From the NCBI RefSeq assembly GCF_004346205.1, contig NZ_SMAM01000003.1, positions 177,552-241,551 on the forward strand: DNA of 64,000 bases, read 5' to 3'. Every line of letters begins with the position of its first letter. Within the stretch, counting starts at the first letter, position 1. Position numbers and translations under genes: made by a program. Below, one piece after another: positions 17,838 through 26,621 of the stretch. A model generated the notes under the pieces. That model was not told the DNA's origin. It did not search any database and saw only the letters and a list, made by a program, of their open reading frames with translations. The DNA comes from Bibersteinia trehalosi (lineage in GTDB: Bacteria > Pseudomonadota > Gammaproteobacteria > Enterobacterales > Pasteurellaceae).

Positions 17838-17890
17838 GGCGTATGTCATACGCCCTAATCATTGCATAAAAGGGCGTATGCAATACGCCC
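17838..17890. repeat. Two tandem GGCGTATnnnATACGCC palindromes
   Basis: 17838-17854 is GGCGTATG-T-CATACGCC and 17872-17890 is GGGCGTAT-GCA-ATACGCCC, in the lptE-leuS gap. A related, degenerate copy (GGGCG...CGCCC preceded by the same GTAG) is at 24213-24234 between rpmI and rplT. They look like a dispersed intergenic palindrome family. Confidence 0.6.
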
Positions 17891-17911
17891 CTACATTTAG
17901 ATGTGATGATA

Positions 17912-20503
17912 TTACGCTTTCGGCTTCACCGCAAAGCTAAACATTTTCAGTGGTACGTAAATTTCTTTCACCACCTCCATATTCTCCAAGAATTTTTGCA
18001 CATTCTCATCGGCAAGTGCCGCTGCTTTGATCTCTTCTTGGGTCGCTGTGGCTGGTACAGTCACTTTACCACGCACTTTGCCGTTTACTTGCACCACGAT
18101 AAGTTTTTCATCTTCTACCATCGCTGATTCATCAGCTTGCACCCACTCGGCAAAATCAATGGTGCCTTCAAAACCGAGATCATTCCAAAGTTCAAAACAG
18201 ATATGTGGTGTGATTGGGTAAAGCATACGAATCACCGCACTTAATGCCTCTTTCATTACCGCTTTATCTTGATCACCAGCAAGCTCAGCTTTGGTGAGTT
18301 TGTTCATTAACTCCATAATCGCCGCAATTGCGGTGTTGAATGTTTGACGGCGACCGATGTCATCGCTCACTTTGGCGATCGTTTTGTGCACTTCACGGCG
18401 AAGCTCTTTTTGTGCTTTCGTGAGAGCTGAAACATCTAATTCAACGCTTGCTGGATTTTGGTTATATTCGTAAGCCAAATTCCAAAGGCGTCCTAAGAAA
18501 CGTTTTGCCCCTTCCACACCAGATTCTTGCCATTCCAACGTCATTTCCGCAGGTGAGGCAAACATCATAAATAAACGTACGGTGTCTGCACCGTATTTTT
18601 CCACCATCTCTTGTGGGTCAATACCGTTGTTTTTGGATTTTGACATTTTGGTCATACCGCTATGCACAAGCTCACGTCCTTCTTTATCAAAGGCTTTGAG
18701 AATACGACCTTTATCATCTTTTTCCAGTGTCACTTCAGTTGGGCTCACCCAAATACGCTCGTTAGTTGGGCTAGTGTAGTAGAATGCGTCCGCAAGCACC
18801 ATACCTTGACAGAGCAGTTTTTCCGCTGGTTCATCACTACTTACCAAACCTGCATCACGCAGTAATTTGTGGAAGAAACGGAAGTAGAGCAAGTGCATGG
18901 TAGCGTGCTCAATACCGCCGATATATTGATCCACTGGCAACCAGTAATTCGCTTCATCGCTGTCTAGCATGCCTTCGGCAAATTGTGGGCTGGTGTAGCG
19001 TGCGTAATACCAAGAAGATTCCATAAAGGTATCAAAGGTATCAGTCTCTTTTAATGCTGGCTTGCCGTTGTAGGTGGTTTTTGCCCATTCAGGATCGGCT
19101 TTAATTGGGCTTTTCACGCCGTCCATCACCACATCTTCTGGCAGGATAATCGGTAAATCTTGCATTGGTGCAGGCACAACTTCGCCGCTATCAAGGGTCA
19201 GCATTGGAATTGGTGCACCCCAATAACGTTGGCGAGACACGCCCCAGTCACGCAAGCGGTAATTCACTTGGCGTTTGCCCACACCTAATGCTTCTAATTT
19301 ATCCGCAATGCCGTTAAATGCTTGCTCAAAGGTATTGCCATCAAATTCCGCAGAGTTGATGAGTTTGCCGTGTTCGGTGTATGCTGCTTGGTTGAAATCC
19401 CACTCTGAACCATCAAGCGGTGCGATAACTTGGTTAATTTGCAAATCGTATTTTTGAGCAAATTCAAAGTCACGTTGATCGTGAGCAGGCACTGCCATCA
19501 CTGCCCCTGTACCGTAGTGCATTAACACAAAGTTTGCCACCCAAATTGGGACTTCTTTGCCTGTTAATGGGTGAATTGCATACAAACCAGTAGCCATACC
19601 TTTTTTCTCCATCGTCGCGATGTCAGCTTCGGCAACTTTGGTGTTTTTCGCTTCACGAATAAATTCTGCAAGTTTTTCGTTATTTTTAGCCGCTTGCTCA
19701 GCAAGAGGGTGAGCGGCTGCCACCGCCACATAACTTACACCATAGAAGGTATCAGGACGAGTGGTGTAAACAGGCAAGGTTTGATCGCTATCTTTAATTT
19801 GGAATGTAATTTCTACCCCTTCCGAGCGACCAATCCAGTTGCGTTGCATGGTTTTTACTTGATCAGGCCAGTTTGGAAGCTGATCTAAACCGCCCAGTAA
19901 CTGCTCGGCATAATCGGTAATTTTAATAAACCATTGCGGAATTTCACGCTGTTCCACTGGCGTATCACAACGCCAGCAACAACCTTCGTGAACCTGCTCA
20001 TTTGCAAGCACGGTTTCATCATTCGGACACCAGTTTACGGTTGAAGTCTTACGATAAACTAAGCCTTTTTTGTATAACTCAGTAAAGAACCACTGCTCCC
20101 ATTTGTAGTATTCTGGACGACAAGTAGTGACTTCACGATCCCAGTCAAAACCAAAGCCCAAAATTTTGAGCTGATTTTTCATATATTCAATGTTTTCGTA
20201 AGTCCATTTTGCTGGTGCGGTTTTGTTCTTAATCGCCGCCCCTTCTGCTGGCAAACCAAATGCATCCCAACCCATTGGTTGCAGCACATTTTTACCGTTC
20301 ATACGTTGATAACGAGACACGACATCACCAATGGTGTAGTTACGCACGTGCCCCATATGCAGACGACCTGACGGATATGGGAACATAGAAAGGCAGTAGT
20401 ATTTTGGCTTAGAGATATCTTTGATAGCTTTGAATACTTTATTTTCGGCCCAGAATTGCTGAACCTTTGGCTCAATCGCACTTGGATTATATTGCTGCTG
20501 CAT
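17912..20503 (-). CDS. leuS: Leucyl-tRNA synthetase
   Basis: Charges tRNA-Leu. The 863-residue class-I synthetase has the HIGH motif as HMGH in [19 protein letters not shown] (about 41-59), a CP1 editing insertion (about 220-420, with TTRPDTFYG and the [14 protein letters not shown] editing-site motif), and KMSKS in [15 protein letters not shown] (about 620). Length is the same as E. coli LeuS (860). It is the promoter-proximal gene of leuS-lptE-holA and diverges from thrS. Confidence 0.97.
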   Translation of the reverse strand: MQQQYNPSAIEPKVQQFWAENKVFKAIKDISKPKYYCLSMFPYPSGRLHMGHVRNYTIGDVVSRYQRMNGKNVLQPMGWDAFGLPAEGAAIKNKTAPAKWTYENIEYMKNQLKILGFGFDWDREVTTCRPEYYKWEQWFFTELYKKGLVYRKTSTVNWCPNDETVLANEQVHEGCCWRCDTPVEQREIPQWFIKITDYAEQLLGGLDQLPNWPDQVKTMQRNWIGRSEGVEITFQIKDSDQTLPVYTTRPDTFYGVSYVAVAAAHPLAEQAAKNNEKLAEFIREAKNTKVAEADIATMEKKGMATGLYAIHPLTGKEVPIWVANFVLMHYGTGAVMAVPAHDQRDFEFAQKYDLQINQVIAPLDGSEWDFNQAAYTEHGKLINSAEFDGNTFEQAFNGIADKLEALGVGKRQVNYRLRDWGVSRQRYWGAPIPMLTLDSGEVVPAPMQDLPIILPEDVVMDGVKSPIKADPEWAKTTYNGKPALKETDTFDTFMESSWYYARYTSPQFAEGMLDSDEANYWLPVDQYIGGIEHATMHLLYFRFFHKLLRDAGLVSSDEPAEKLLCQGMVLADAFYYTSPTNERIWVSPTEVTLEKDDKGRILKAFDKEGRELVHSGMTKMSKSKNNGIDPQEMVEKYGADTVRLFMMFASPAEMTLEWQESGVEGAKRFLGRLWNLAYEYNQNPASVELDVSALTKAQKELRREVHKTIAKVSDDIGRRQTFNTAIAAIMELMNKLTKAELAGDQDKAVMKEALSAVIRMLYPITPHICFELWNDLGFEGTIDFAEWVQADESAMVEDEKLIVVQVNGKVRGKVTVPATATQEEIKAAALADENVQKFLENMEVVKEIYVPLKMFSFAVKPKA

Positions 20504-20600
20504 AAAATTTGACCTTTATTTAAAAGCGAAAAAAATTGCGTGTAGGATAGCGTAAAAACGGCTTTTTTTGAATGGTATGCGGTAGGATTTTAGGGCTTTT

Positions 20601-20628
20601 TTGCAAAGCAATGTGCATATGCTATAAT
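20601..20628 (+). promoter_or_regulatory. Sigma70-type promoter for a thrS leader or small RNA
   Basis: TTGCAA (20601-20606) and a perfect TATAAT (20623-20628) are 16 bp apart. The predicted start is near 20635. Downstream come two hairpins, CGCCC...GGGGCG at about 20645-20662 and the terminator at 20688-20709. Confidence 0.6.
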
Positions 20629-20687
20629 TCCAACGCATTTCTGCCGCCCAAAGTTGGGGCGAGATTTGCAAAATTTTTATGGAAAAT

Positions 20688-20709
20688 AACCGCTTGTTGG
20701 CGGTTTTTT
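20688..20709 (+). terminator. Intrinsic terminator ending a short leader upstream of thrS
   Basis: AACCGC (20688-20693), loop TTGTTG, GCGGTT (20700-20705), followed by an unbroken T run to 20709. It would end a transcript of about 75 bases starting from the promoter at 20601-20628. Confidence 0.65.
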
Positions 20710-20719
20710 GTTTTATGTT

Positions 20720-20817
20720 CCCCTCTCCCTGATTATCGTTTCTGAACGAAACGCTAATCTATCCCTCTCCCCAGTGGGGAGAGGGTGGAGAAGCTGAAAG
20801 CTTCGGAGGGAGAGGGG
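20720..20817. repeat. Nested CT/GA-rich palindromic element
   Basis: The outer arms CCCCTCTCCCT (20720-20730) and AGGGAGAGGGG (20807-20817) are perfect complements. Inside is a second palindrome CCCTCTCCCC-AGT-GGGGAGAGGG (20763-20785). It has the look of a REP/MITE-like intergenic element or a large RNA cruciform just upstream of the thrS ribosome site. Confidence 0.65.
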
Positions 20818-20879
20818 AAAACGTATTCTGAAATCAACAAGTAACCTCTCGTATGGGTTACCACTGTAAGGAATTTAAA

Positions 20880-22811
20880 ATGCCAATTATTACTTTACCA
20901 GACGGTTCACAACGTCAATTTGACAATCCAGTTTCTGTAATGGAAGTCGCCCAATCTATCGGTGCAGGCTTAGCAAAAGCGACCATCGCAGGGCGTGTAA
21001 ATGGCGAACGCCGTGATGCTTCCGACATCATTTCCGAAGATGCTAGCCTTGAAATTATTACTGCCAAAGATGAAGACGGTTTAGAAATTATTCGCCACTC
21101 AACCGCACACTTATTAGGGCATGCGATCAAACAACTTTTCCCGAATGTAAAAATGGCAATCGGGCCGACCATTGATAACGGCTTTTATTACGATATTGAT
21201 TTAGACAGATCTTTAACCCAAGAAGATATTGATGCGTTAGAAAAACGTATGTTAGAGCTGGCAAAAACCAATTATGACGTGGTGAAAAAACGTGTTAGCT
21301 GGCAAGAAGCAAGAGATACTTTTGAAGCGCGTGGTGAAACGTACAAAATGGCGATCTTAGATGAGAATATCAGCAAAGACGATCAGCCAGCCCTTTATCA
21401 TCACCAAGAATATATTGATATGTGTCGTGGGCCACATGTGCCAAATATGCGTTTCTGTCATCATTTCAAATTGCAAAAAATTGCAGGGGCATACTGGCGT
21501 GGTGATAGCAAAAATAAAATGTTGCAACGTATTTATGGTACAGCATGGGCAGATAAGAAACAGCTTAACGACTATTTACAACGTTTAGAAGAAGCGGCAA
21601 AACGTGATCACCGTAAAATCGGTAAAGCGTTAGATCTCTACCATATGCAGGAAGAAGCACCGGGTATGGTGTTCTGGCATAATGATGGTTGGACTATTTT
21701 CCGTGAGTTAGAAACTTTCGTGCGTACCAAACTCAAACAATACGACTACCAAGAAGTAAAAGGCCCATTTATGATGGACAGAGTATTGTGGGAGAAAACA
21801 GGACACTGGCAAAACTACGGTGATTTAATGTTCACCACCCAATCAGAGAACCGTGAATATGCGATTAAGCCGATGAACTGTCCGGGGCACGTGCAAATTT
21901 TCAATCAAGGTTTAAAATCTTACCGTGATTTGCCGTTGCGTATGGCAGAATTTGGTTCTTGCCACCGTAACGAACCGTCTGGTTCATTACACGGCTTAAT
22001 GCGTGTACGTGGCTTTACCCAAGATGATGCGCATATTTTCTGTATGCCAGACCAAGTGGAATCAGAGGTGACGTCGTGCATTAAAATGGTGTACGACATT
22101 TACAGCACCTTCGGCTTTGAAAACATTGCGGTGAAACTTTCAACTCGCCCAGAGAAAAGCATTGGTACGGACGAAATGTGGGCAAAAGCAGAAAAAGACC
22201 TTGCGACTGCATTAGAACACAACGGCTTGGAATATGAAATTCAAGAAGGCGAAGGGGCATTCTACGGACCAAAATTAGAGTTTGCTTTGCGTGATTGCTT
22301 AGATCGTGAATGGCAATGCGGTACGATTCAGTTAGACTTCTTCTTACCAGAGCGTTTAAGTGCCTCTTACGTTGCTGAAGACAACGATCGCAAAACGCCT
22401 GTAATGATTCACCGTGCGATTTTGGGTTCATTAGAACGCTTTATCGGCATTATCACCGAAGAGTATGCCGGTTTCTATCCAACTTGGTTAGCCCCTGTGC
22501 AAGCAGTGGTGATGAATATCACCGATAGCCAGTCAGATTATGTGCAAAACGTGGTGAAAACCTTGTCTGACGCAGGTATCCGTGTCAAAGCGGATTTACG
22601 CAACGAAAAAGTCGGCTTTAAAGTGCGTGAACATACCTTACGCCGTGTGCCATATATGTTAGTATGTGGTGATAAAGAGATCGCAGAGGGTAAAATTTCC
22701 GTGCGTACTCGTAAAGGGGCTGATTTAGGCACTTATAAAGTAGAAGAATTTGTGGAAATCCTCAAAGCACAAATTAAAAACCGAGAGCTGAAATTGCTAG
22801 GTGAAGCGTAA
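20880..22811 (+). CDS. thrS: Threonyl-tRNA synthetase
   Basis: Charges tRNA-Thr. The 643-residue class-II synthetase has all domains in order: N-terminal TGS domain ([15 protein letters not shown]), the editing/SAD domain with [16 protein letters not shown] (about 73-88) and the zinc-type [17 protein letters not shown], the catalytic core with motif 2 [22 protein letters not shown] and motif 3 [14 protein letters not shown], and an anticodon-binding C-terminal domain. I start at 20880 (ATG after TAAGGAATTTAAA), giving E. coli-like length (642). The usual partner infC follows after 397 bases, and its own terminator lies between. Confidence 0.96.
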   Translation: MPIITLPDGSQRQFDNPVSVMEVAQSIGAGLAKATIAGRVNGERRDASDIISEDASLEIITAKDEDGLEIIRHSTAHLLGHAIKQLFPNVKMAIGPTIDNGFYYDIDLDRSLTQEDIDALEKRMLELAKTNYDVVKKRVSWQEARDTFEARGETYKMAILDENISKDDQPALYHHQEYIDMCRGPHVPNMRFCHHFKLQKIAGAYWRGDSKNKMLQRIYGTAWADKKQLNDYLQRLEEAAKRDHRKIGKALDLYHMQEEAPGMVFWHNDGWTIFRELETFVRTKLKQYDYQEVKGPFMMDRVLWEKTGHWQNYGDLMFTTQSENREYAIKPMNCPGHVQIFNQGLKSYRDLPLRMAEFGSCHRNEPSGSLHGLMRVRGFTQDDAHIFCMPDQVESEVTSCIKMVYDIYSTFGFENIAVKLSTRPEKSIGTDEMWAKAEKDLATALEHNGLEYEIQEGEGAFYGPKLEFALRDCLDREWQCGTIQLDFFLPERLSASYVAEDNDRKTPVMIHRAILGSLERFIGIITEEYAGFYPTWLAPVQAVVMNITDSQSDYVQNVVKTLSDAGIRVKADLRNEKVGFKVREHTLRRVPYMLVCGDKEIAEGKISVRTRKGADLGTYKVEEFVEILKAQIKNRELKLLGEA

Positions 22812-22849
22812 GCGGTAGAAAAACGGCATTTTTTGCAAAATGAAGATAG

Positions 22850-22874
22850 AGGCGGATGAGATATCCGCCTTTTT
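22850..22874 (+). terminator. Rho-independent terminator of thrS
   Basis: AGGCGGAT (22850-22857), loop GAGAT, ATCCGCCT (22863-22870), then TTTT. It separates thrS from infC, so infC needs its own promoter. Confidence 0.8.
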
Positions 22875-23208
22875 ATTGCAGGTTAGCTATTTTTGGACGT
22901 AGGTACAGGCTGATTTTATGCTGCAGTATCGCGGGCGTTGCAGTTTGAATGGGATTCATCAAGTATTGGTGGCAGAGTAATTCTAAACAAAATTGCAACA
23001 GTTGATTAAGCCAAAATGCAAGAGTCGAAAGCATATTCTTTAACTAGGTAATGTGAAGTGATTATAAAATATCGTTCTGGTCTTGCTCAATGCCTTAAAA
23101 CCAAGTAAAATCCCCCCGTTTTGCTCATTTTAGAGCCAGAGGTCGAAATTGAGCTTGTGACAAGCGGGCTGATTTTCGTAAAAATTTACCAATAGAAGGA
23201 ATTTAATT
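22875..23208. other. thrS-infC gap (334 bases after the terminator)
   Basis: I find no clear gene. A 53-codon open frame on the minus strand (ATG at 23034, stop at 22873) has no good ribosome site and an unremarkable composition, so I do not call it. The right end carries an uptake-signal-like AAGCGGG near 23162 and the infC ribosome site AGAAGGA at 23194-23200. The infC promoter is expected here but I cannot place it firmly. Confidence 0.4.
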
Positions 23209-23751
23209 ATTAAACCTGCAAAACGTGTTCAGTCTAACCGTGCTCATCGCTTAAATGATGAGATTCGTGGTGTTAAAGAAGTTCGCTTAACTGATGAAAA
23301 TGGCGAGCAAGTCGGTATTGTATCTATTCAGGAAGCTCAAGCACGAGCAGATGAAGCTGAATTAGATTTGGTGGAAATCAGCCCAAATGCAGAGCCACCA
23401 GTTTGCCGTATTATGAACTACGGTAAATTTATCTACGAAAAAGAGAAAGCCGCAAAAGAGCAGAAGAAAAAGCAAAAAGTCGTACAAGTGAAGGAAATCA
23501 AATTCCGCCCAGGTACTGACGTTGGCGATTATCAAGTGAAATTGCGTAGCATTTTACGTTTCTTGGAAGATGGCGATAAAGTGAAAATCACTGTACGTTT
23601 CCGTGGTCGTGAAATGGCTCACCAAGATATTGGTTTTGATGTGCTAGAGCGTGTAAAACAAGATACTGCTGAAATTGCAGTGGTCGAAAGTGCATCGGGT
23701 AAATTAGAAGGTCGCCAAGCAGTTATGGTGATTGCACCGAAGAAAAAATAA
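23209..23751 (+). CDS. infC: Translation initiation factor IF-3, AUU start
   Basis: IF-3 binds the 30S subunit and rejects wrong initiator codons. The 180-residue product equals E. coli IF-3 in length and includes [21 protein letters not shown] (about 51-71), the linker [19 protein letters not shown] and the C-domain [17 protein letters not shown]. There is no ATG at the N-terminus. The frame extends up to ATT at 23209, reading ATT-AAA-CCT-GCA-AAA-CGT, parallel to the E. coli AUU-AAA start, 8 bases after AGAAGGA. The ATT directly before it (23206) is also in frame. A rare AUU start lets IF-3 repress its own translation. An annotation starting at the first ATG would lose the N-domain. Confidence 0.93.
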   Translation: MKPAKRVQSNRAHRLNDEIRGVKEVRLTDENGEQVGIVSIQEAQARADEAELDLVEISPNAEPPVCRIMNYGKFIYEKEKAAKEQKKKQKVVQVKEIKFRPGTDVGDYQVKLRSILRFLEDGDKVKITVRFRGREMAHQDIGFDVLERVKQDTAEIAVVESASGKLEGRQAVMVIAPKKK

Positions 23752-23769
23752 TTTTTCCTTGCAAAAAAT

Positions 23770-23800
23770 GAGCGGTTCTTATAGAATCCGCTCGTTTTTT
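23770..23800 (+). terminator. Hairpin with T tail between infC and rpmI
   Basis: GAGCGG-TTCT pairs with AGAA-T-CCGCTC (one bulged T), followed by GTTTTTT. It may act as a partial terminator separating infC from the ribosomal protein pair. Confidence 0.65.
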
Positions 23801-23815
23801 CGTTGGAAAAACATA

Positions 23816-23925
23816 AGGCGAACAGGCAGACTCAGCAGCCTGATTTGCTTTTTTATTGCAATGAAAATTGCACGGAGAGTAATTAGTGCTTTTCAAGTAA
23901 GGGTAGCAAATGTTGCACTTCGCCT
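23816..23925 (+). promoter_or_regulatory. Structured leader upstream of rpmI, candidate L20 autoregulatory RNA
   Basis: AGGCGAA (23816-23822) is complementary to TTCGCCT (23919-23925) and could close a domain that contains the hairpin CAGGC...GCCTG (23823-23842) and a TTGCAATGAAAATTGCA hairpin (about 23855-23872). In E. coli L20 represses rpmI-rplT by binding structured RNA in the infC-rpmI region; the position fits, but the fold is only proposed by eye. Confidence 0.4.
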
Positions 23926-23966
23926 AATTACAAATATTCACTAAAACAATGCGGAGTTTTTTAACA

Positions 23967-24164
23967 ATGCCTAAAATTAAAACAGTACGTGGTGCTGCTA
24001 AGCGTTTCAAAAAAACAGCGTCTGGCGGTTTCAAACGTAAACAATCTCACTTACGTCACATTTTGACTAAGAAAACCACTAAACGTAAACGTCACTTACG
24101 TCATAAATCAATGGTAGCGAAAGCTGACCAAGTTTTAGTTGTAGCGTGCTTACCATACGCATAA
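23967..24164 (+). CDS. rpmI: 50S ribosomal protein L35
   Basis: The 65-residue, very basic protein reads [20 protein letters not shown] and ends [14 protein letters not shown], a clear L35. The start at 23967 follows a GGAG site, and an in-frame ATG 18 bases upstream lacks support. The standard infC-rpmI-rplT cluster is conserved; L20 is expected to control this gene and, by translational coupling, its own. Confidence 0.96.
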
Positions 24165-24267
24165 GCCTTTAAGGTTGCGTAGAAAGTACGGACGTACGAA
24201 TAGAAATTCTTAGTAGGGGCGGAATGCTTACGCCCGTGAAATCAAAATAGACAATTTAGGAGATTAA

Positions 24268-24624
<357 letters not shown>

Positions 24625-24644
24625 TGTTTAAAGAATAGAGAATA

Positions 24645-24668
24645 GGACGCTGAAAAGCGTCCTTTTTT
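24645..24668 (+). terminator. Rho-independent terminator of rplT
   Basis: GGACGCT (24645-24651), GAAA tetraloop, AGCGTCC (24656-24662), then TTTTTT. It ends 12 bases before the next gene. Confidence 0.9.
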
Positions 24669-24679
24669 ACTTTTATGCG

Positions 24680-25222
24680 ATGAAAAAATTGATCATTATT
24701 CGCGGGCATGCAGGTGCTGGGAAATCTACTTTTGCTCAGCAGAAGATCGACGCTTTTAAAAAAGAATTTCCGCAAGCAGAGGTTTTTCATATAGAAAATG
24801 ATAAATTTCTGTCTGAAAATGGTAAATATCATTGGACGCCGAGTCGCTTTAAACATGCAAAGCAGCAAGCTTTACAGGCATTGAGCCAAGCTTTGCAAAC
24901 GAAACATAATTGTTGTTTGATTGTGTTAAGCAATGTTGGTGTAAATGCTACTTTTCTCATGGCTTTAATGGCACAAGCTAAAGCTTTGGGGTTTGTTGTC
25001 GAAATTTATCGGGTGCAAAATTTTTTTCGTAATCAGCATGGGGTTAGCTTAACGCAGGTATTAGAGATGTATCTAGCTTTGCAGTGTAACCCAATTTCTG
25101 ATGAAATATTTGTGCCGGTAATAAAACCAATGAATGCTTACGTGCGCCAACGCTTGCTAAGGTTAATTTTGCAGAAAAATGCAGAAAATATACCGCTTGT
25201 AAAAGATTCTTTACCTAACTAG
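24680..25222 (+). CDS. P-loop kinase/ATPase of unknown role
   Basis: The 180-residue product starts KKLIIIRGHAGAGKST, a Walker A site at about residues 7-16, and has the general form of small kinases in the zeta-toxin / polynucleotide-kinase-like group (VFHIENDKFLSENGKYHWTPSRF around 38-60 resembles their D-x-x-F/Y region). A CCLIVLSNVGVN strand at about 77-88 is the probable second core strand. I do not recognise a named family member. There is no adjacent antitoxin gene, so a toxin role is not supported. It begins just after the rplT terminator. Confidence 0.6.
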   Translation: MKKLIIIRGHAGAGKSTFAQQKIDAFKKEFPQAEVFHIENDKFLSENGKYHWTPSRFKHAKQQALQALSQALQTKHNCCLIVLSNVGVNATFLMALMAQAKALGFVVEIYRVQNFFRNQHGVSLTQVLEMYLALQCNPISDEIFVPVIKPMNAYVRQRLLRLILQKNAENIPLVKDSLPN

Positions 25223-25292
25223 AAATAACTAGACAAAATATTCGTTAGAATAGCGAGCAAGATAACGAACGGGATTTGGAATAGGAGAATAC

Positions 25293-25601
25293 ATGAAAAA
25301 GTTAGCTGTGGTCATTGGGGGATTTGTATTAGCTGCTTGCTCTAGTCCTGTACAGCAAAGTTCTGTGCCAATGGATATGAAAACAGTGCAAGAATATCAG
25401 GCGCGCATAGCCACTGCTCAAAGCAACAAAGTGGCTGCACAAACGCAAAATGAGCCATGGGAATTGAATCAAAGTGATCATCGGCCAAAAGTTGTTGTGG
25501 TTCAGACTCATCCAAGAGTATATCCATCCTTTTACTATGGCTGGGGTAGACATCATCGCCATCACAGTGGGGGTGGTGTGCGCTTAGGTGGCTATTATTA
25601 A
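25293..25601 (+). CDS. Small lipoprotein with His/Gly-rich tail
   Basis: The 102-residue product has a lipoprotein signal (MKKLAVVIGGFVLAACSS, lipobox LAAC, Cys17), a polar middle, and a C-terminus rich in histidine, glycine and tyrosine (YGWGRHHRHHSGGGVRLGGYY). The HHRHH cluster could bind a metal such as nickel or zinc; that is inference. Ribosome site ATAGGAG precedes the ATG. No named family recognised. Confidence 0.65.
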   Translation: MKKLAVVIGGFVLAACSSPVQQSSVPMDMKTVQEYQARIATAQSNKVAAQTQNEPWELNQSDHRPKVVVVQTHPRVYPSFYYGWGRHHRHHSGGGVRLGGYY

Positions 25602-25637
25602 CCAAGCGGGATAATGGCATTAAGAATTGATAAAGAT

Positions 25638-25814
25638 AAGGGCTATCTGTTGATCTGTACCCCAAAAGTTGGACTAAACAACCAACAGATTAAGGTGCAG
25701 ATTTTTTATGACTAAATACAACCAATCTTTCAAACAATAAGTCATCGAGTTTTATCTTCAAAATGGTAAGAATCGGTTTAACTTTTTGGGGGCTGATCAG
25801 TAGAGATAGCCCTT
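25638..25814. terminator. Split bidirectional terminator interrupted by an IS remnant
   Basis: AAGGGCTATCT (25638-25648) and AGATAGCCCTT (25804-25814) are perfect 11-bp complements. Removing the 139-bp element between GATC repeats leaves a 12-base loop, an ordinary bidirectional terminator for the convergent lipoprotein and ABC genes. Confidence 0.55.
25656..25794 (+). mobile_element. IS150-group (IS3 family) remnant, 139 bp
   Basis: The ends TGTACCCCAAAAGTT and (reversed) AGCCCCCAAAAAGTT are imperfect inverted repeats, flanked by GATC on both sides (25652-25655, 25795-25798), a plausible target duplication. Inside, an ATG at 25708 opens MTKYNQSFKQ, the start of an IS150-type OrfA, then TAA, then VIEFYLQNGKNR, and then the frame runs straight into the right end. 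So the transposase is almost completely deleted. It may be a non-autonomous (MITE-like) derivative. Confidence 0.75.
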
Positions 25815-25821
25815 TCATTTA

Positions 25822-26619
25822 TTAATTTCCAAACAATAAGCTATCATCACTGAGTTGCTCATGGCGACTTTGTTCAAACAGACGTAGTAGATCCGGCACA
25901 TCCATTTGTTTGCGTTGTTCTCCGCTCACATCAAAAGCGACTTGTCCTTGGTGTAGCATTACTGTTCTGTCTCCATAGTCTAACGCTTGGCGCATGGAAT
26001 GCGTTACCATCAATGTTGTAAGCTTTTGTTCGCGTACAATTTTATCGGTTAATTCCATCACAAAAGCCGTCGTTTTAGGATCGAGTGCTGCGGTGTGTTC
26101 ATCTAATAAGAGAATACTCGAAGGTTGCAATGATGCCATTAATAAACTCACCGCTTGACGTTGCCCTCCTGAAAGTCGTCCCATTTGGTCAGTTAGTCGA
26201 TTTTCTAGACCTAAGCCAAGTAATGAGAGCTTTTCTTTAAATAGTTCTCGTAGTGAGTGGTTTAAAGCAAAACCTAAACCGCGTTTTCTGCCGCGTTGGT
26301 AGGCAAGTGCCATATTCTCTTCAATGGTTAAACTTTCGCAAGTACCCGCCATTGGATCTTGGAAAACACGAGCGACTAATCCCGCACGCTGCCAGCTTGT
26401 TTGGCTATTTACATTTTCACCTTGAATGAGTATTTCACCGCTATCGATAGGGTAATCACCACTAATTGCATTTAGCATGGTAGATTTGCCCGCGCCATTA
26501 CTGCCAATTACAGAGACAAACTCACCTTCTGCAACATTTAATGAAAGGCCTCTCAAAACAGGATTTTCAATTGCACTACCACGATTAAAAGTAATAAATA
26601 GATTTTTGAGTTCAATCAT
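25822..26619 (-). CDS. ABC transporter ATP-binding protein (uncharacterised import type)
   Basis: The 265-residue ATPase has Walker A SVIGSNGAGKSTML (about 38-50), the signature MGRLSGGQRQAVSLLMA (about 150), Walker B SILLLDEHTAALDPK (with an unusual His, DEH, where DEP is common) and switch TLMVTHSMRQAL. It resembles the ATPase of the TrpXYZ-type/COG1101 systems, whose substrates include aromatic amino acids in some species. It follows the permease gene by 2 bases. No binding-protein gene accompanies the pair here. Confidence 0.8.
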   Translation of the reverse strand: MIELKNLFITFNRGSAIENPVLRGLSLNVAEGEFVSVIGSNGAGKSTMLNAISGDYPIDSGEILIQGENVNSQTSWQRAGLVARVFQDPMAGTCESLTIEENMALAYQRGRKRGLGFALNHSLRELFKEKLSLLGLGLENRLTDQMGRLSGGQRQAVSLLMASLQPSSILLLDEHTAALDPKTTAFVMELTDKIVREQKLTTLMVTHSMRQALDYGDRTVMLHQGQVAFDVSGEQRKQMDVPDLLRLFEQSRHEQLSDDSLLFGN

Positions 26620-26621
26620 GA

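Larger units (their letters stand above)
20504..20879. other. leuS-thrS intergenic region (376 bases)
   Basis: This non-coding stretch contains a sigma70-like promoter (20601-20628), a short structured transcript ending in a terminator (20688-20709), and a long GA/CT-rich palindromic element (20720-20817). No convincing coding frame is present. The divergent leuS promoter must lie in its left third. Confidence 0.6.

Noticed and set aside
22081..22431. Minus-strand frame of 116 codons inside thrS
   Set aside because: Shadow of the thrS coding frame.
22873..23034. 53-codon minus-strand frame in the thrS-infC gap
   Set aside because: No ribosome site, and it starts inside unremarkable DNA and ends in the thrS terminator. 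Could be chance.
23732..23944. 70-codon plus-strand frame between infC and rpmI
   Set aside because: It begins in the infC 3' end and covers the terminator hairpin and the structured leader; composition is not protein-like.
24680..25222. Zeta-type toxin
   Set aside because: The P-loop fits, but there is no epsilon-type antitoxin gene and no other toxin-specific motif.
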